This document shows, in pieces, positions 19,754-29,600 of a stretch of 64,000 nucleotides of DNA. The notes beneath the pieces were generated by a model that was given only the letters and a program-made list of their open reading frames with translations, was not told the origin of the DNA and ran no database searches. The position numbers and the translations under genes were made by a program. Within the stretch, counting starts at the first letter, position 1, and the number at the start of each line of letters is the position of its first letter. The stretch is taken from positions 124,001 to 188,000 of the forward strand of contig NZ_LQAQ01000042.1 of the NCBI RefSeq assembly GCF_001583495.1, written 5' to 3'. The DNA is from Flammeovirga sp. SJP92. GTDB taxonomy: Bacteria > Bacteroidota > Bacteroidia > Cytophagales > Flammeovirgaceae.

Positions 19754-19786
19754 AGCATGTTTAGTATCATGTGAACTAAACATGCC
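19754..19786 (-). repeat. Intercistronic hairpin between galK and galT
   Basis: AGCATGTTTAGT (19754-19765) pairs with ACTAAACATGCC (19775-19786; 11 bp). On the minus strand the stem is followed by TTTTAAAG. It sits in the 87-bp galK-galT gap and could act as an attenuator or an mRNA-stabilising stem. Confidence 0.65.
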
Positions 19787-19801
19787 TTCTATAGATATAA
19801 A

Positions 19802-20962
19802 TTAAGCTTCAACTGACTCTTCAACTCTTGCTCCGTCGCCGATAACAACTACATAAGCAGAAAGATCTTTACCCATTCCTTCTTTATATGCTTTCGTCAT
19901 TCTTTCTACAAATGCGTCAACAGCGTCTTCTTTTACAAGGTTGATCGTACAGCCACCGAAGCCGCCACCCATCATTCTCGCACCAAGTACATTGTCATCT
20001 TCTAAAGTTTGCTCAACCAAGAAGTCTAACTCTGGACATGATACTGCATATTTCTTAGAAAGACCTTCGTGAGAACCATAGATCATTTTACCTAAGTTCA
20101 CTAAGTCTCCGTTATCCATAAATTCACATGCTTTCGTTAAACGGTCGTTTTCTTCAACCACATACGAACATCTGTCATAAATTACCGGATCCATTTTACC
20201 GTCAAACTCGTGCATCATTTCTACAGAAACGTCACGTAAATTGATGATATCAGGATAAGTTTCTTTGATTACTTCAACACCCGCTTCACATTGCTCTCTT
20301 CTTGTATTGTACTCAGAAGAAGCCAAAGAGTGTGTCACGTTAGTGTTACATAATACCAACTTGTGACCAGTGATATCTAAGTTATGGTACTCATACTCTT
20401 TTGTACGGCAGTCTAACTTGATTACTTTGTTGGCTTGACCGAAAGTTGAAGCAAATTGGTCCATGATACCACACTTCACGCCAGCATAGTTATGCTCAGA
20501 CATTTGTGAAGCTAAAACGATATCTAATTTAGATAAATCGCCTTCGAATAATTTATTTAAACCTGTTGCTAAAGCACACTCTAAAGCAGCAGAAGAAGAC
20601 ATACCCGCTCCTAGAGGTACATCACCAGCAAAAACAACATCAAAACCTTTTGGTTCTAAGCCTTTTACAGCTGTTTCAGCAACAACACCTTTAATGTAGT
20701 TGATCCATCCTTCTGAAGGAACAATGTTTGATAATTCAAAAGAACCAGACTCTTCTAAATCTAATGCATAAGCGTTTACAGTATCAGTACCGTTTAAAGC
20801 TAATGCGAAAACCATTTCTTTGTCAATTGACGCAGGCAATACAAAACCGTCGTTGTAGTCAGTGTGCTCACCGATGATATTTACTCTACCTGGAGCTCTA
20901 GATACCATTGGTTCTTTCTTAAATAGCTCTTCGAATTTTGCTACTACAGCTTTAGCGTTCAT
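19802..20962 (-). CDS. galK: Galactokinase
   Basis: A 386-residue GHMP-family kinase that phosphorylates galactose at C1 with ATP, the entry step of the Leloir pathway. The three family motifs are present: PGRVNIIGEHTDYNDG near residues 25-40 (sugar binding), GAGMSSSAALE near 118-128 (ATP loop) and MMGGGFGGCTI near 338-348. It is the first gene of the galK-galT-galE-galM operon. Its upstream region is shared with a divergent LacI-family gene and contains a perfect palindromic operator. Confidence 0.97.
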   Translation of the reverse strand: MNAKAVVAKFEELFKKEPMVSRAPGRVNIIGEHTDYNDGFVLPASIDKEMVFALALNGTDTVNAYALDLEESGSFELSNIVPSEGWINYIKGVVAETAVKGLEPKGFDVVFAGDVPLGAGMSSSAALECALATGLNKLFEGDLSKLDIVLASQMSEHNYAGVKCGIMDQFASTFGQANKVIKLDCRTKEYEYHNLDITGHKLVLCNTNVTHSLASSEYNTRREQCEAGVEVIKETYPDIINLRDVSVEMMHEFDGKMDPVIYDRCSYVVEENDRLTKACEFMDNGDLVNLGKMIYGSHEGLSKKYAVSCPELDFLVEQTLEDDNVLGARMMGGGFGGCTINLVKEDAVDAFVERMTKAYKEGMGKDLSAYVVVIGDGARVEESVEA

Positions 20963-21070
20963 GTTGCTTTATTTTTTAGTTAAAAAATTTCTTTAATTCA
21001 TTTCGATGGTTCAAACATGACGTGTTTTATTTTAAAGGACAAATAAACACTTAATGATTTTTAAAAATAG

Positions 21071-21084
21071 CGTTACCGGTAACG
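21071..21084. promoter_or_regulatory. Palindromic LacI-family operator (gal operator)
   Basis: CGTTACCGGTAACG is a perfect 14-bp palindrome with the central CG typical of LacI/GalR operators. A degenerate half site (TTCTCGGTAA) follows at about 21085-21094. It lies 109 bp before galK and 52 bp before the divergent regulator, placed to control both. Confidence 0.8.
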
Positions 21085-21135
21085 TTCTCGGTAATTTTTG
21101 ACGTGTTTATTTTCGAGTTTTTTTTAATTTTGAGT

Positions 21136-22179
21136 ATGAAAAAAAGAAAGCCAACCATAAAGGATATTGCACGACGTTTGGACATTTCCGTCTCAACGGT
21201 TTCAAGAGCAATAAGAGGAGCAGAGGATATTAATCCTATGACCAAAAAGAAAGTACTGGACCTTGCAGAAAAAATTGGGTATAAGAAAAGTGTGCTGGCG
21301 GCAGGTTTAGCAAGTAAAAAATCCTATTTGATTGGAGTGATAATTCCTGAATTGACCGTTCCTTTTTTTGGCAGAGTTATTTTGGGAATCGAGCAATTTT
21401 TGAAACCTTTGGGCTACGATCTGATTATTGTACATAGTGACGAGCAAGAGCAGAAAGAGAAAGAATGCATTGATATCTTATTAGACCGACAAGTGGATGG
21501 CATTCTAATTTCCCTCTCTTTTAATACAAAAAGCGACCTCCATCTGAAAAAAGCTATGGAAGAGGAAGTGCCCATTGTAGTTTTTGATAGAATATTACCA
21601 AAATCGGAACTACCAATTCCAAGAGTAATTGTTGATGATTTTGAAGCGGGCTATCAGGCTACCAATCATCTTATCAATAAAGGATATAAAAGAATAGCAT
21701 TTATTTCTGGCCCTGAAGATTTATATATTTCTCAACAAAGATTGAAAGGATACAGAACTGCAATGGAAAGGAACGGATTTGGCACTTCAGCCGATTTAAT
21801 TGTACCAACACTGGATTTAAGAAGGTCAGTAGGGCAGGCATTGGATAAATTAATGGTATTGAAAGAAAAACCTGATGCTATTGTTGCTTTGAATGATCCC
21901 ATTGCTTTTAGAGTGATGCGACTTTTGCAAAAACGTGGAATAGAAATACCGGAGAAAATTGCTGTAATGGGAATTTCCGGTGATGACATGGGAGAACTTT
22001 TCAATCCTTCACTAACAACAATTAATCAACCAGCACAAGAAATGGGTTTTGTGGCAGCCAATCTTTTAATAGATAGAATGAATGCAATGAAGGACGCCAA
22101 AAATCAAGGAAAAGTATTTATTCCAATGGCCATCTTAAAAAAATTACCTATATCACTGATTGAAAGAGAAAGTACCTGA
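21136..22179 (+). CDS. LacI/GalR family transcriptional regulator of the gal operon
   Basis: A 347-residue repressor-type regulator. The N-terminal helix-turn-helix TIKDIARRLDISVSTVSRAIRG (about 7-28) and the hinge (LAAGLASKKS) are followed by a periplasmic-binding-protein-like sensor domain (YLIGVIIPELTVPFFGRVILGIE, and later VAMGISGDDMGELFNPSLTTINQPAQEMG in essence). It is divergent from galK, with a palindromic operator in between. The simplest model is galactose- or UDP-sugar-responsive control of galKTEM and of itself. A GTG at 21103 gives a longer frame, but MKKRKPTIKD at 21136 matches family starts. Confidence 0.93.
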   Translation: MKKRKPTIKDIARRLDISVSTVSRAIRGAEDINPMTKKKVLDLAEKIGYKKSVLAAGLASKKSYLIGVIIPELTVPFFGRVILGIEQFLKPLGYDLIIVHSDEQEQKEKECIDILLDRQVDGILISLSFNTKSDLHLKKAMEEEVPIVVFDRILPKSELPIPRVIVDDFEAGYQATNHLINKGYKRIAFISGPEDLYISQQRLKGYRTAMERNGFGTSADLIVPTLDLRRSVGQALDKLMVLKEKPDAIVALNDPIAFRVMRLLQKRGIEIPEKIAVMGISGDDMGELFNPSLTTINQPAQEMGFVAANLLIDRMNAMKDAKNQGKVFIPMAILKKLPISLIEREST

Positions 22180-22262
22180 TCAAAGACAGCACATTAGAAT
22201 AGATTTGAGTTTTATTTCATTTAAGATTTATTTAGATTTGGTAAGTACCAACAATAACACCA

Positions 22263-22652
22263 ATGAAGAAATACTCAATAATTCTATTCTTTTTACTCGG
22301 CATTTCTTTAATTTCGAATGCACAGCAAAAAATATTAGACTTCTACTTTGAGGGAGGGCGGTGTCAAATGAATGAGAAAATAGTAGAGGTGATCGATGAT
22401 GGGATTAATATACCAGCAAGACAGGTCGTTTTGCATTATAAGAAAAATGAGGAAAGTATGACCTTGAATTTCGTTGATGAGAACTTGAGGTCTTATGAGG
22501 AAACGATTGAAAACTTGGAAGCTTACACCGTAAAAGGTAAAACGCAGTTGATTTGGAGAAGCAAGTCCAACAAAAAATTGGAAATTATTGTAATTGAAAA
22601 GGCTGGTAGTTTGACCTTTATGTGGAATGGGGCAAAGTATAAAACAAACTAA
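22263..22652 (+). CDS. Secreted hypothetical protein
   Basis: A 129-residue protein with a clear signal peptide (KKYSIILFFLLGISLISNAQQ, cleavage near residue 20). The mature part, about 108 residues, looks beta-rich and includes RQVVLHYKKNEESMTLNFVD and GSLTFMWNGAKY. No family was recognised. It follows the LacI gene by 83 bp in the same direction and is followed by another exported unknown, so the two may be co-transcribed. It probably acts in the periplasm or outside. Confidence 0.7.
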   Translation: MKKYSIILFFLLGISLISNAQQKILDFYFEGGRCQMNEKIVEVIDDGINIPARQVVLHYKKNEESMTLNFVDENLRSYEETIENLEAYTVKGKTQLIWRSKSNKKLEIIVIEKAGSLTFMWNGAKYKTN

Positions 22653-22719
22653 AGTAAAATAGGCATAATTTTTAAACACAAATTTATATTTAAGTCAACT
22701 TCATACAAATTAGAAACAG

Positions 22720-23268
22720 ATGAAACTTTTATTTATTCTTACTATACTCTTTAACTTATTTGTAGAACCTTCAGTAAAAGAAGTGAAAGAAACGCTACAG
22801 AAATCTTCTTCAGATAATTTACCCTACAACGTTGATGTATTATCAACTGCTTTCGGTTCACAAGATTATGTTAGCATAGACGCTAGAATTGTACATGCCA
22901 AAGACGATTACTTTGCGATTGAATTCCTAAATCAGGATTGGAACATGCAAGTTTATCATGTTGATGATGATTATTTAGGATTACCTTATTTCAAAAGTAA
23001 AATCAGAAAAGATGTTTTAGAGTATTTGGATGATTCCTCAAATGATATTGAAATCACAGAAAAAACATATTTAGGTTTAGCTTCTTATAAAGTGAAAATT
23101 CATTTGCAAGGAACTTCTTCAGATATCAAAAGAACAAACAAGTGGATTGAATTCATTGTTTCTAAAGAAGGATTACTTTTAAGATACGAATCACATAGTC
23201 TTTCAGGTGGAAATCAAGATATTAATAAGCAAAGAGAAGTAGTTCGTTTTTATATTCAAGAGAATTAG
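22720..23268 (+). CDS. Exported hypothetical protein
   Basis: A 182-residue protein with a short hydrophobic N-terminus (MKLLFILTILFNLFV), probably a signal peptide. The rest is rich in short strands and acidic turns (YHVDDDYLGLPYFKSKIRKDVLEYLDDSS; TYLGLASYKVKIHLQG). It may have an outer-membrane lipoprotein-carrier-like beta-sheet fold, but no motif proves this. It is 67 bp downstream of the previous exported gene and has a strong terminator. Confidence 0.7.
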   Translation: MKLLFILTILFNLFVEPSVKEVKETLQKSSSDNLPYNVDVLSTAFGSQDYVSIDARIVHAKDDYFAIEFLNQDWNMQVYHVDDDYLGLPYFKSKIRKDVLEYLDDSSNDIEITEKTYLGLASYKVKIHLQGTSSDIKRTNKWIEFIVSKEGLLLRYESHSLSGGNQDINKQREVVRFYIQEN

Positions 23269-23288
23269 AAAACCTCTTTTCTAAAGAA

Positions 23289-23326
23289 AAACCTCTTTCA
23301 CGACACAATTGAAGAGGTTTTTTTTA
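23289..23326 (+). terminator. Terminator after the exported unknown
   Basis: AACCTCTT (23290-23297) pairs with AAGAGGTT (23312-23319), followed by seven or more T. Confidence 0.85.
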
Positions 23327-23432
23327 TGTAAAAAATATTCTTGTTTAATCGTGTTGTGAAGAGGAGGGATATTGAAAAATGGCTTAATAAGTGTGTCTAA
23401 ATGTGATAGTAAATTCATCGAAATTCAACCTG

Positions 23433-24212
23433 TTAGAAATTATATCCTATTCCATTGATGATTGTGTAGTTCAATTTATCAATAGGAACATAAGGTTGAT
23501 TTTCATACCATAAAGTGAAATTATTATTGAAATAAAGCTTTTTTGAGATTTTGAAATTCAAATTGGCCACCGTACTGATTCTATATGCGTCCATGGTTGA
23601 ATATTTTGATTGGAAATAAGTAGTGAAATTAAAGAACACATGATCCGAAATATCAGATCTATAGGTGATATAAAGGTTCCACCTTGCAATAGACGGTTGG
23701 GCCTTTGTGACTATGGTTTCATTGTCAGTAACTTCTTCCCAATACCAGTTTTCATTTTCGTAAAAAGACCCTAATCCAATGGCTAAATGATCTGTATCAT
23801 TATCAATAGGGTTGTACCTGAAATTACCCCCAATCAGAAAACGCTCATTCATTCCTTTTACCTGATCATATTGGAGCTGGGAAAATACCTCATAAGAAAT
23901 CTTTCTATTCTTTAAGAACTCAATACGACCATGAATGAAGCCATTTTGAAGTAGATCAAAACCTTCTGAGTTTAAAAAAGACAAATCAGAGATGAGTACC
24001 AAGTCGTTGACTTTACCCACTCTAGCAAAGTTTGTTTTCAACCCGCCTCCTTGGGTTCTAATTTGTTGATTGATGAGTCTATAGTTTAAAGCAATATTGC
24101 CCACCCAATGTACAGAATCGCCTTGATCAAGTCTGGCTTTTTCTACATTTAAGATTTGAGCTTGAAGATGATAGGAATAAAATATGGTGATAAGGAGTAA
24201 TAAATAACGCAT
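23433..24212 (-). CDS. Outer membrane beta-barrel protein, DUF481-like
   Basis: A 259-residue protein with a signal peptide (MRYLLLLITIFYSYHLQAQ). Alternating amphipathic strands with aromatic ends fill the mature part (NIALNYRLINQQ, LNLYITYRSDISDHVFFNFTTYFQ). The last residues (TIINGIGYNF) form the C-terminal aromatic strand of an outer membrane protein. The pattern resembles DUF481 (salt-induced/YdiY-like) barrels; that family call is tentative. An upstream TTG would add 23 residues before the signal peptide, so ATG 24212 is chosen. It is a single gene. Confidence 0.7.
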   Translation of the reverse strand: MRYLLLLITIFYSYHLQAQILNVEKARLDQGDSVHWVGNIALNYRLINQQIRTQGGGLKTNFARVGKVNDLVLISDLSFLNSEGFDLLQNGFIHGRIEFLKNRKISYEVFSQLQYDQVKGMNERFLIGGNFRYNPIDNDTDHLAIGLGSFYENENWYWEEVTDNETIVTKAQPSIARWNLYITYRSDISDHVFFNFTTYFQSKYSTMDAYRISTVANLNFKISKKLYFNNNFTLWYENQPYVPIDKLNYTIINGIGYNF

Positions 24213-25248
24213 TGAAGTCTTTGTTCTGTTTAGATTAAAGACCAAAATTAGAGAAGTATTTTGCAAATTAAAAAACTTCAAAAAGAACTATTTATAAGTG
24301 AATAAAATTCAGGTATTTAAATTAAGAGATGTTTTAATTAAGCTCTAAAGAAACCATTTATTCAACTAAAAAATAATCACATTAAATAAAGAGTAACATC
24401 TTTTGTTGCGGTTGTTATTGTTTATCTTTCTAAAGAGTGAGAATGTATTCATTTAATTATTTTGGTTAGGTAAAAGTGTGTTACATTATTCATTTCTAAG
24501 ATCTTTTTTGAACATTTTATGGATACGTAATCTATTTATTTGTTTTTTTCTGACTTAAGAAAAGATATGCACTAAGGATTTTTATTATGGCGTTATAAGA
24601 ATTATTGAATTTTCTGAGGAAACAGGTTTGAAATCTTTTTGCTGAAAGGGGTCGAAAAATAGATAAAAGGAAATAAGATTACGGAGTGACTTTGTCACTT
24701 TATGTTGGTTTTCAAACTTTTGAACGATGAGTAGGAAAGTGATACAGATATATATAGGCTTAAATTCAATCATTAACCTTTATTATCAAGTTTGGTGAGG
24801 TAATTCTACATTGGACTTTTTCATATTTTTAGGATCTAATTTGTGAAAAATTTAATTATAGTGAAAAGATTTTCTCTAAAATTATATATAATTTACAGTG
24901 TTATCTAAAAATATGTTAAAATCATGCAGGTAATATTATACACATTATTGAGGTGATTAAAATATCATTTACATTAGTGGTATAATAAATCTTAAAAGGA
25001 GGACAACGTTTCGGTCTGAGTTTTAAGTTTAATGAGTACGCTGGAAATTTTTTTATTACCTCAAGTTTTTTTTAAAATGCTATACACTTTCATGCACAAA
25101 TCTTGACTAATCCTCCTCATCCATTTTATGTACGACTTTCTCCATTTTTAAAGCAAAAAAGGAGATTAGATAGAAGGTTACTATGTAGTGATAATAGTAC
25201 TATTGTTAATCATTTTATTTATTAGATAAAATTACTCTATTCTAAATT
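24213..25248. other. 1 kb gene-free region
   Basis: Very AT-rich with no good ORF. The ATG ORF at 24585-24773 (minus) has no recognisable features. On the plus strand, AGGAGGA (24997-25003) can pair with TCCTCCT (25111-25117), and a plus-strand terminator follows at 25249. An unannotated plus-strand RNA is possible; see the findings. Confidence 0.4.
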
Positions 25249-25284
25249 GTCATCCCGGTATATGTAAAGTGGGATGGCTTTTTT
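25249..25284 (+). terminator. Orphan plus-strand terminator
   Basis: GTCATCCC (25249-25256) pairs with GGGATGGC (25271-25278), followed by six T. There is no plus-strand coding gene upstream for 2 kb, and the previous one has its own terminator. Confidence 0.7.
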
Positions 25285-25325
25285 GTGTTAAATCGTTATT
25301 GAAAAAAGAACAAAAGCAAGAGGAA

Positions 25326-25351
25326 GAGGAGCCAATTTATGTTGACTCCCC
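25326..25351 (-). terminator. Hairpin after the efflux operon
   Basis: On the minus strand GGGGAGTCAA pairs imperfectly with TTGGCTCCTC, followed by a T-rich tail. It lies 25 bp after the tolC-like stop. Confidence 0.5.
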
Positions 25352-25375
25352 TTTATTTGTTTTTAATACTTATTC

Positions 25376-26686
25376 TTATTTAGCTCGATATAAATCGCCA
25401 CTGGCCTTTTCAATATTTGTACATGCTACTTTATATTTCACCTTTGCATCAATGTATTCAGCATAAGCAAGTTGCCAGTTTACTTGTGCATCAGTAACTT
25501 CTAGGATTGGAGATAACCCATCTTTATAACGGTCTATGATCATCTTCAAATTTTCATTTGCCTTCACTAACGAGGCTTTGGTCAATTCGACTCTTTTGGA
25601 AGCTTCATCTAAAACATACATTGCTTCATTGATATCCAAAATCACCTGATCTGTCATTTTTTCTTTGTGTAATACAGCAATTTCTGTTTCTATTTTTCGG
25701 GCCGCCATTTCTCTTTTCTTTTTCCCTGAATGATAAATGGGAATTGAAAAGCCAGCTCCAGCATAGTAATTTCCCTCTGGGGTATTGGCTAACTGTGGAC
25801 TTGGAGCACCGTAAACCCCTTTAGCAAAAACATGCAAATTACCTTTGTATTTTGATGCTGTAAGGTCAGCATTTGCATGAGTGGCCTTTACTTCCGCTAT
25901 AGATTGTCTGATTTCTGCTCTTTGATCCAAAGCTCTTGAAACTACATCATTGGTATCAAAAATGAACTCAGAGAAGTCCACAGTATCTTCAACTATTGTA
26001 GTGGAAATGATTTCTTTTCCCATTAATCTATTTAAATTCATGATTGAAATGTTATAATTATTTTGAGCTTTTAAGACTTCTAGTTCAGCTTCATTAAGCT
26101 TCACTTCTGCCATTAGAAGATCATTTCTACTTACAATTTCCGCTTCATATTTATTTTTAGCTACATCAACTAAAGTTTTCACAGAGTTTTGATATTGGTG
26201 AGCAAGTTCTAAAGCCTCTTTGTCGCCAACACTTTTCCAATACAATTGATCTGCATAAAACAATAATTCAGAACCAGTGAAATCACGATGTGCAGAAGCA
26301 ATTTCTTTTTTCATTTGTGCCAACTTGATGGAACTTTTGATTTTCCCACCGGTATAAAGATTTTGTTTGATTGTGACATTGGCGTTATAATTATGATGTA
26401 CTGGCAACCATTCACCAATAGGAGCGTCACTAGGTTTGAAACCAGTAGGATCAAATGGACGGCCGGTATAACTGTAGTTTGCACCTGCATCAATTCTTGG
26501 TCCTTTATCACTGTGTGCTACTTTTATATATTCTTCAGCCGCATTGATTTGCATTTGTGCAGACTGAATATCTTGATTGTATTCCAATACTTTTTGTCTG
26601 TAATCCTTCACTTTCAATACTTCTTGTGCATTGATGTTGAATGAAAAATAGAAAGTAGAAAAAACGAATATGATATATTTTTTCAT
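25376..26686 (-). CDS. TolC-family outer membrane efflux protein
   Basis: A 436-residue outer membrane channel. It has a signal peptide (KKYIIFVFSTFYFSFNINAQE). Two repeats of long amphipathic helices follow, with the family's NAAEEYIKVAHSDKGPRIDAGANYSYTG start, a LAQMKKEIASAHRDF helix, and the second-half LTKASLVKANENLKMIIDRYKDG...LEVTDAQVNW pattern. It is the exit duct of the tripartite pump. The gene starts 5 bp after the RND gene stop, so the three genes form one operon. Confidence 0.95.
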   Translation of the reverse strand: MKKYIIFVFSTFYFSFNINAQEVLKVKDYRQKVLEYNQDIQSAQMQINAAEEYIKVAHSDKGPRIDAGANYSYTGRPFDPTGFKPSDAPIGEWLPVHHNYNANVTIKQNLYTGGKIKSSIKLAQMKKEIASAHRDFTGSELLFYADQLYWKSVGDKEALELAHQYQNSVKTLVDVAKNKYEAEIVSRNDLLMAEVKLNEAELEVLKAQNNYNISIMNLNRLMGKEIISTTIVEDTVDFSEFIFDTNDVVSRALDQRAEIRQSIAEVKATHANADLTASKYKGNLHVFAKGVYGAPSPQLANTPEGNYYAGAGFSIPIYHSGKKKREMAARKIETEIAVLHKEKMTDQVILDINEAMYVLDEASKRVELTKASLVKANENLKMIIDRYKDGLSPILEVTDAQVNWQLAYAEYIDAKVKYKVACTNIEKASGDLYRAK

Positions 26687-26691
26687 GACAA

Positions 26692-29600
26692 TTAGGCCTT
26701 TTTTAAGTTGAAGAAAATCGCGTAGAAAATAGGTAGTACTACGAGAGTGGCTATTGTAGCGGCAAATAAACCTCCCATAATTGCAGCTGCCATACCTCCG
26801 AATAATGGATCAGTTATGATTGGTGCCATACCTAGAATGGTAGTTGCCGCTGCCATAGAAACCGGAATTGTTCTTGAAAGTGCCGCCATGATCAAAGCGT
26901 CGTATTCATTCAAACCATTTTCCATTTCAATTTCTATTTGTTCTACCAAGACAATGGCGTTTTTGATGACCATTCCAACAAGGCCGAGCAAACCAAGGAT
27001 AGCCATAAAACCGATGGTCTGTCCAAATACTTTCATTCCTAGTATGATACCCACCCATATCAATGGCAAAATGGCAATTATGGCTAATGGTTTTCTAAAC
27101 CCTTTGAACAAGATGATTAGTACCCCCAGCATCAAAACGGCAGCAACAGGAAGGGGTGCCGAAATGGCCTCATTAGATTGTTGCTGATATCTTTTTAGGC
27201 CGTCCCAGAATAAAGTATAACCTTCAGGAAGTTCCATTGCTTCAATAAGAGGTACAATCTCATTTTCAACTTCAGGGCTTTCATAGCCTAAAACCACATC
27301 ACATTGTACTGCAATCATTCGCTGGCGATTATATCTCCAAATCCAGTCTTCTTCATATTTGTATTCGTAATCGTCTACAATTTGATCAAGCGTAACCATT
27401 TTACCTTCATCAGAGAAAACAGGCATTGTACCGAGGTTGCTGTTATCATAATTCTTTCTAGAAATCTCTTTTACAAGAATAGGCATTCTCTTATCTCTTT
27501 CTCTGTATTCACCTACTTGTACACCTTCTCTAAGCATTCTTGTTGCAGTAGCAATATGTTCTTTTGTAACCCCTAGTCTTCTTCCTTTCTCCTCAGAGTA
27601 AATAGGTTTCCAGATTGGTGTTTTTTCACGCCAGTTATCTCTTATATTTTTGGCTGTTTGAACATGAGCAATTCTTTCTTTGGCTTCTTCAGCCAATGCT
27701 CTCAATACCTCAGGGTCAGGTCCTGTAAAACAAGCTTCTATATCTGCTTTTGGTGTAGGTGCCGCTTTGAATAACTGAAATACACTTATAGCATGCGGTA
27801 AACTGTCTTGAGCAAATTGCTGTGCTCGTTCCATTACTTCATTAGACATAGATGGATCTTTTACTTCCACCAAGAAAGAGGCTAGGTTTCTAGTACTACT
27901 CCATGAAACAGAAGCTAGATAGTACCTTGGGGGAGTACTGCCCACTGTAATTGATACTTTTTCGACTTCTTCTTGTGCCAATAAGAAATTCTCTAGCTTT
28001 TTAGAATCTTCATAGGTAAAATCAATGGGTGTGTCTGCAGGCAACCAATAATCTACTTTGAATAGAGGTTTGGAAACGAAGGGAAAGAAACTTTGCTTCA
28101 CAGTATTTCCCCACATAACAAAGCCAGTAAACACTAAAACTACTCCACCTAAACTCAACCATCTATGTTGAATTAATTTTTCAATTAAACGTTTGAATGA
28201 TTTAAAAAACACATTATCATAAGGATCACCCGTTTCTTTAGGTTCTTTTAGTATGAAGTCACCATAAACGACCGTTTGTGTCAATGCAAATACCCAGCTT
28301 AATAATAATGAAATAGAAAGAACATAAAATAATGGCTGAATAGTCTCTGCAGTATCATCAGTGGCCATGGCCAACGGAAGGAAAGAGAAAATGGCAATAA
28401 AAGTTGCTCCAAATAATCCCCATTGAGGAATTGAGGCTCCTTTGATTAAAGCATCTTTTTTCTTTTCCCCTTTTTTCATGGTATTTATTGCATTGTCTGC
28501 CACAACAATGGCATTATCAACTAACATACCCATTGCAATGATAATGGCGGCAAGTGTTGTTCTATTCAAAGTCAAGCCGATTTGTTCCATGAAAACCAGT
28601 GTGGTTACAATAGCAAATACTAAGCTGGAACCGATCAGTAAACTTGGTCGAACACCCATAGCAAACATTAGAATTAAAACTACAATCACTACAGACATTA
28701 CCAAGTTGTCAATGAAATCCATGTTCGCTTCTTGAGCTACTTGATCTTCATGATAGAGGCCCACAAGCTCCAATCCAACAGGAATTGTTGCTTTTAATTC
28801 ATCTAGTTTTGCATCCACCTTTTCACCAGTTTCAACAATATTTAGTCCAGCTTCATTAGATACCGCAATACCGATAGCAGGTTTTCCGCTTACCCTCATT
28901 AGTACATCGGCAGGGTCTTGAAAACCTTGTTTTACGGAGGCAATATCTTTCAGACGGAATTGCTGTCCATTTTTTCCTTTGATAATTAAATCTTGAATGT
29001 CTTCTATACTTGAAAAAGAATTGGTGGCATCTACTTTCAATGACGTTCTACCAGAATTAAAAGTACCGCCTTGTACAATTTTGTTGTGTCGTTCAATGGT
29101 TTTGAAAACATCATTAGGACTAACTCCAAGATTGGCTAATTTTGTTTGTGAAATTTCTACATCAATCACAGGGTTTTGTTCACCATACAATACCACTTTT
29201 GCTACTCCTTTGAGGGGTTTTAAATTCTTTTGAATATAAATTGCATAGTCTCTTAATATGCTTGGATCTACACCTTCTTCAGCCTTCAAAGCATAATACA
29301 TTCCTAATACATCACCAAAATTGTCATTGATGTTGATAGGGCCGGCTCCTTCCGGAAGGTTAATCTCAGCATCTCTCACTCTACGTCTGATTTCATCCCA
29401 CTTTTGCTGCAACTGATCTGGATCATAGTTAGGAACAATTTCAACATCAATCTGAGATAAGCCTCTTCTCGATTCAGATTTAATTTGTTTTAAATAACCA
29501 ACATTCTGAAGTTCCTTTTCAATTACTTCTGTCACTAATTCTTCTACTTCCCACTGCGTAGCACCAGGGTATTCTGTAGTGATAATCACTTGTTTGATGG

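Noticed and set aside
24585-24773. Minus-strand 62-codon ORF in the gene-free region
   Set aside because: It has an ATG but no motif, no terminator and no neighbour support. The length is expected by chance in AT-rich DNA.
25269-25466. Plus-strand ORF overlapping the tolC end
   Set aside because: It runs through a terminator and antisense to the 3' end of tolC.
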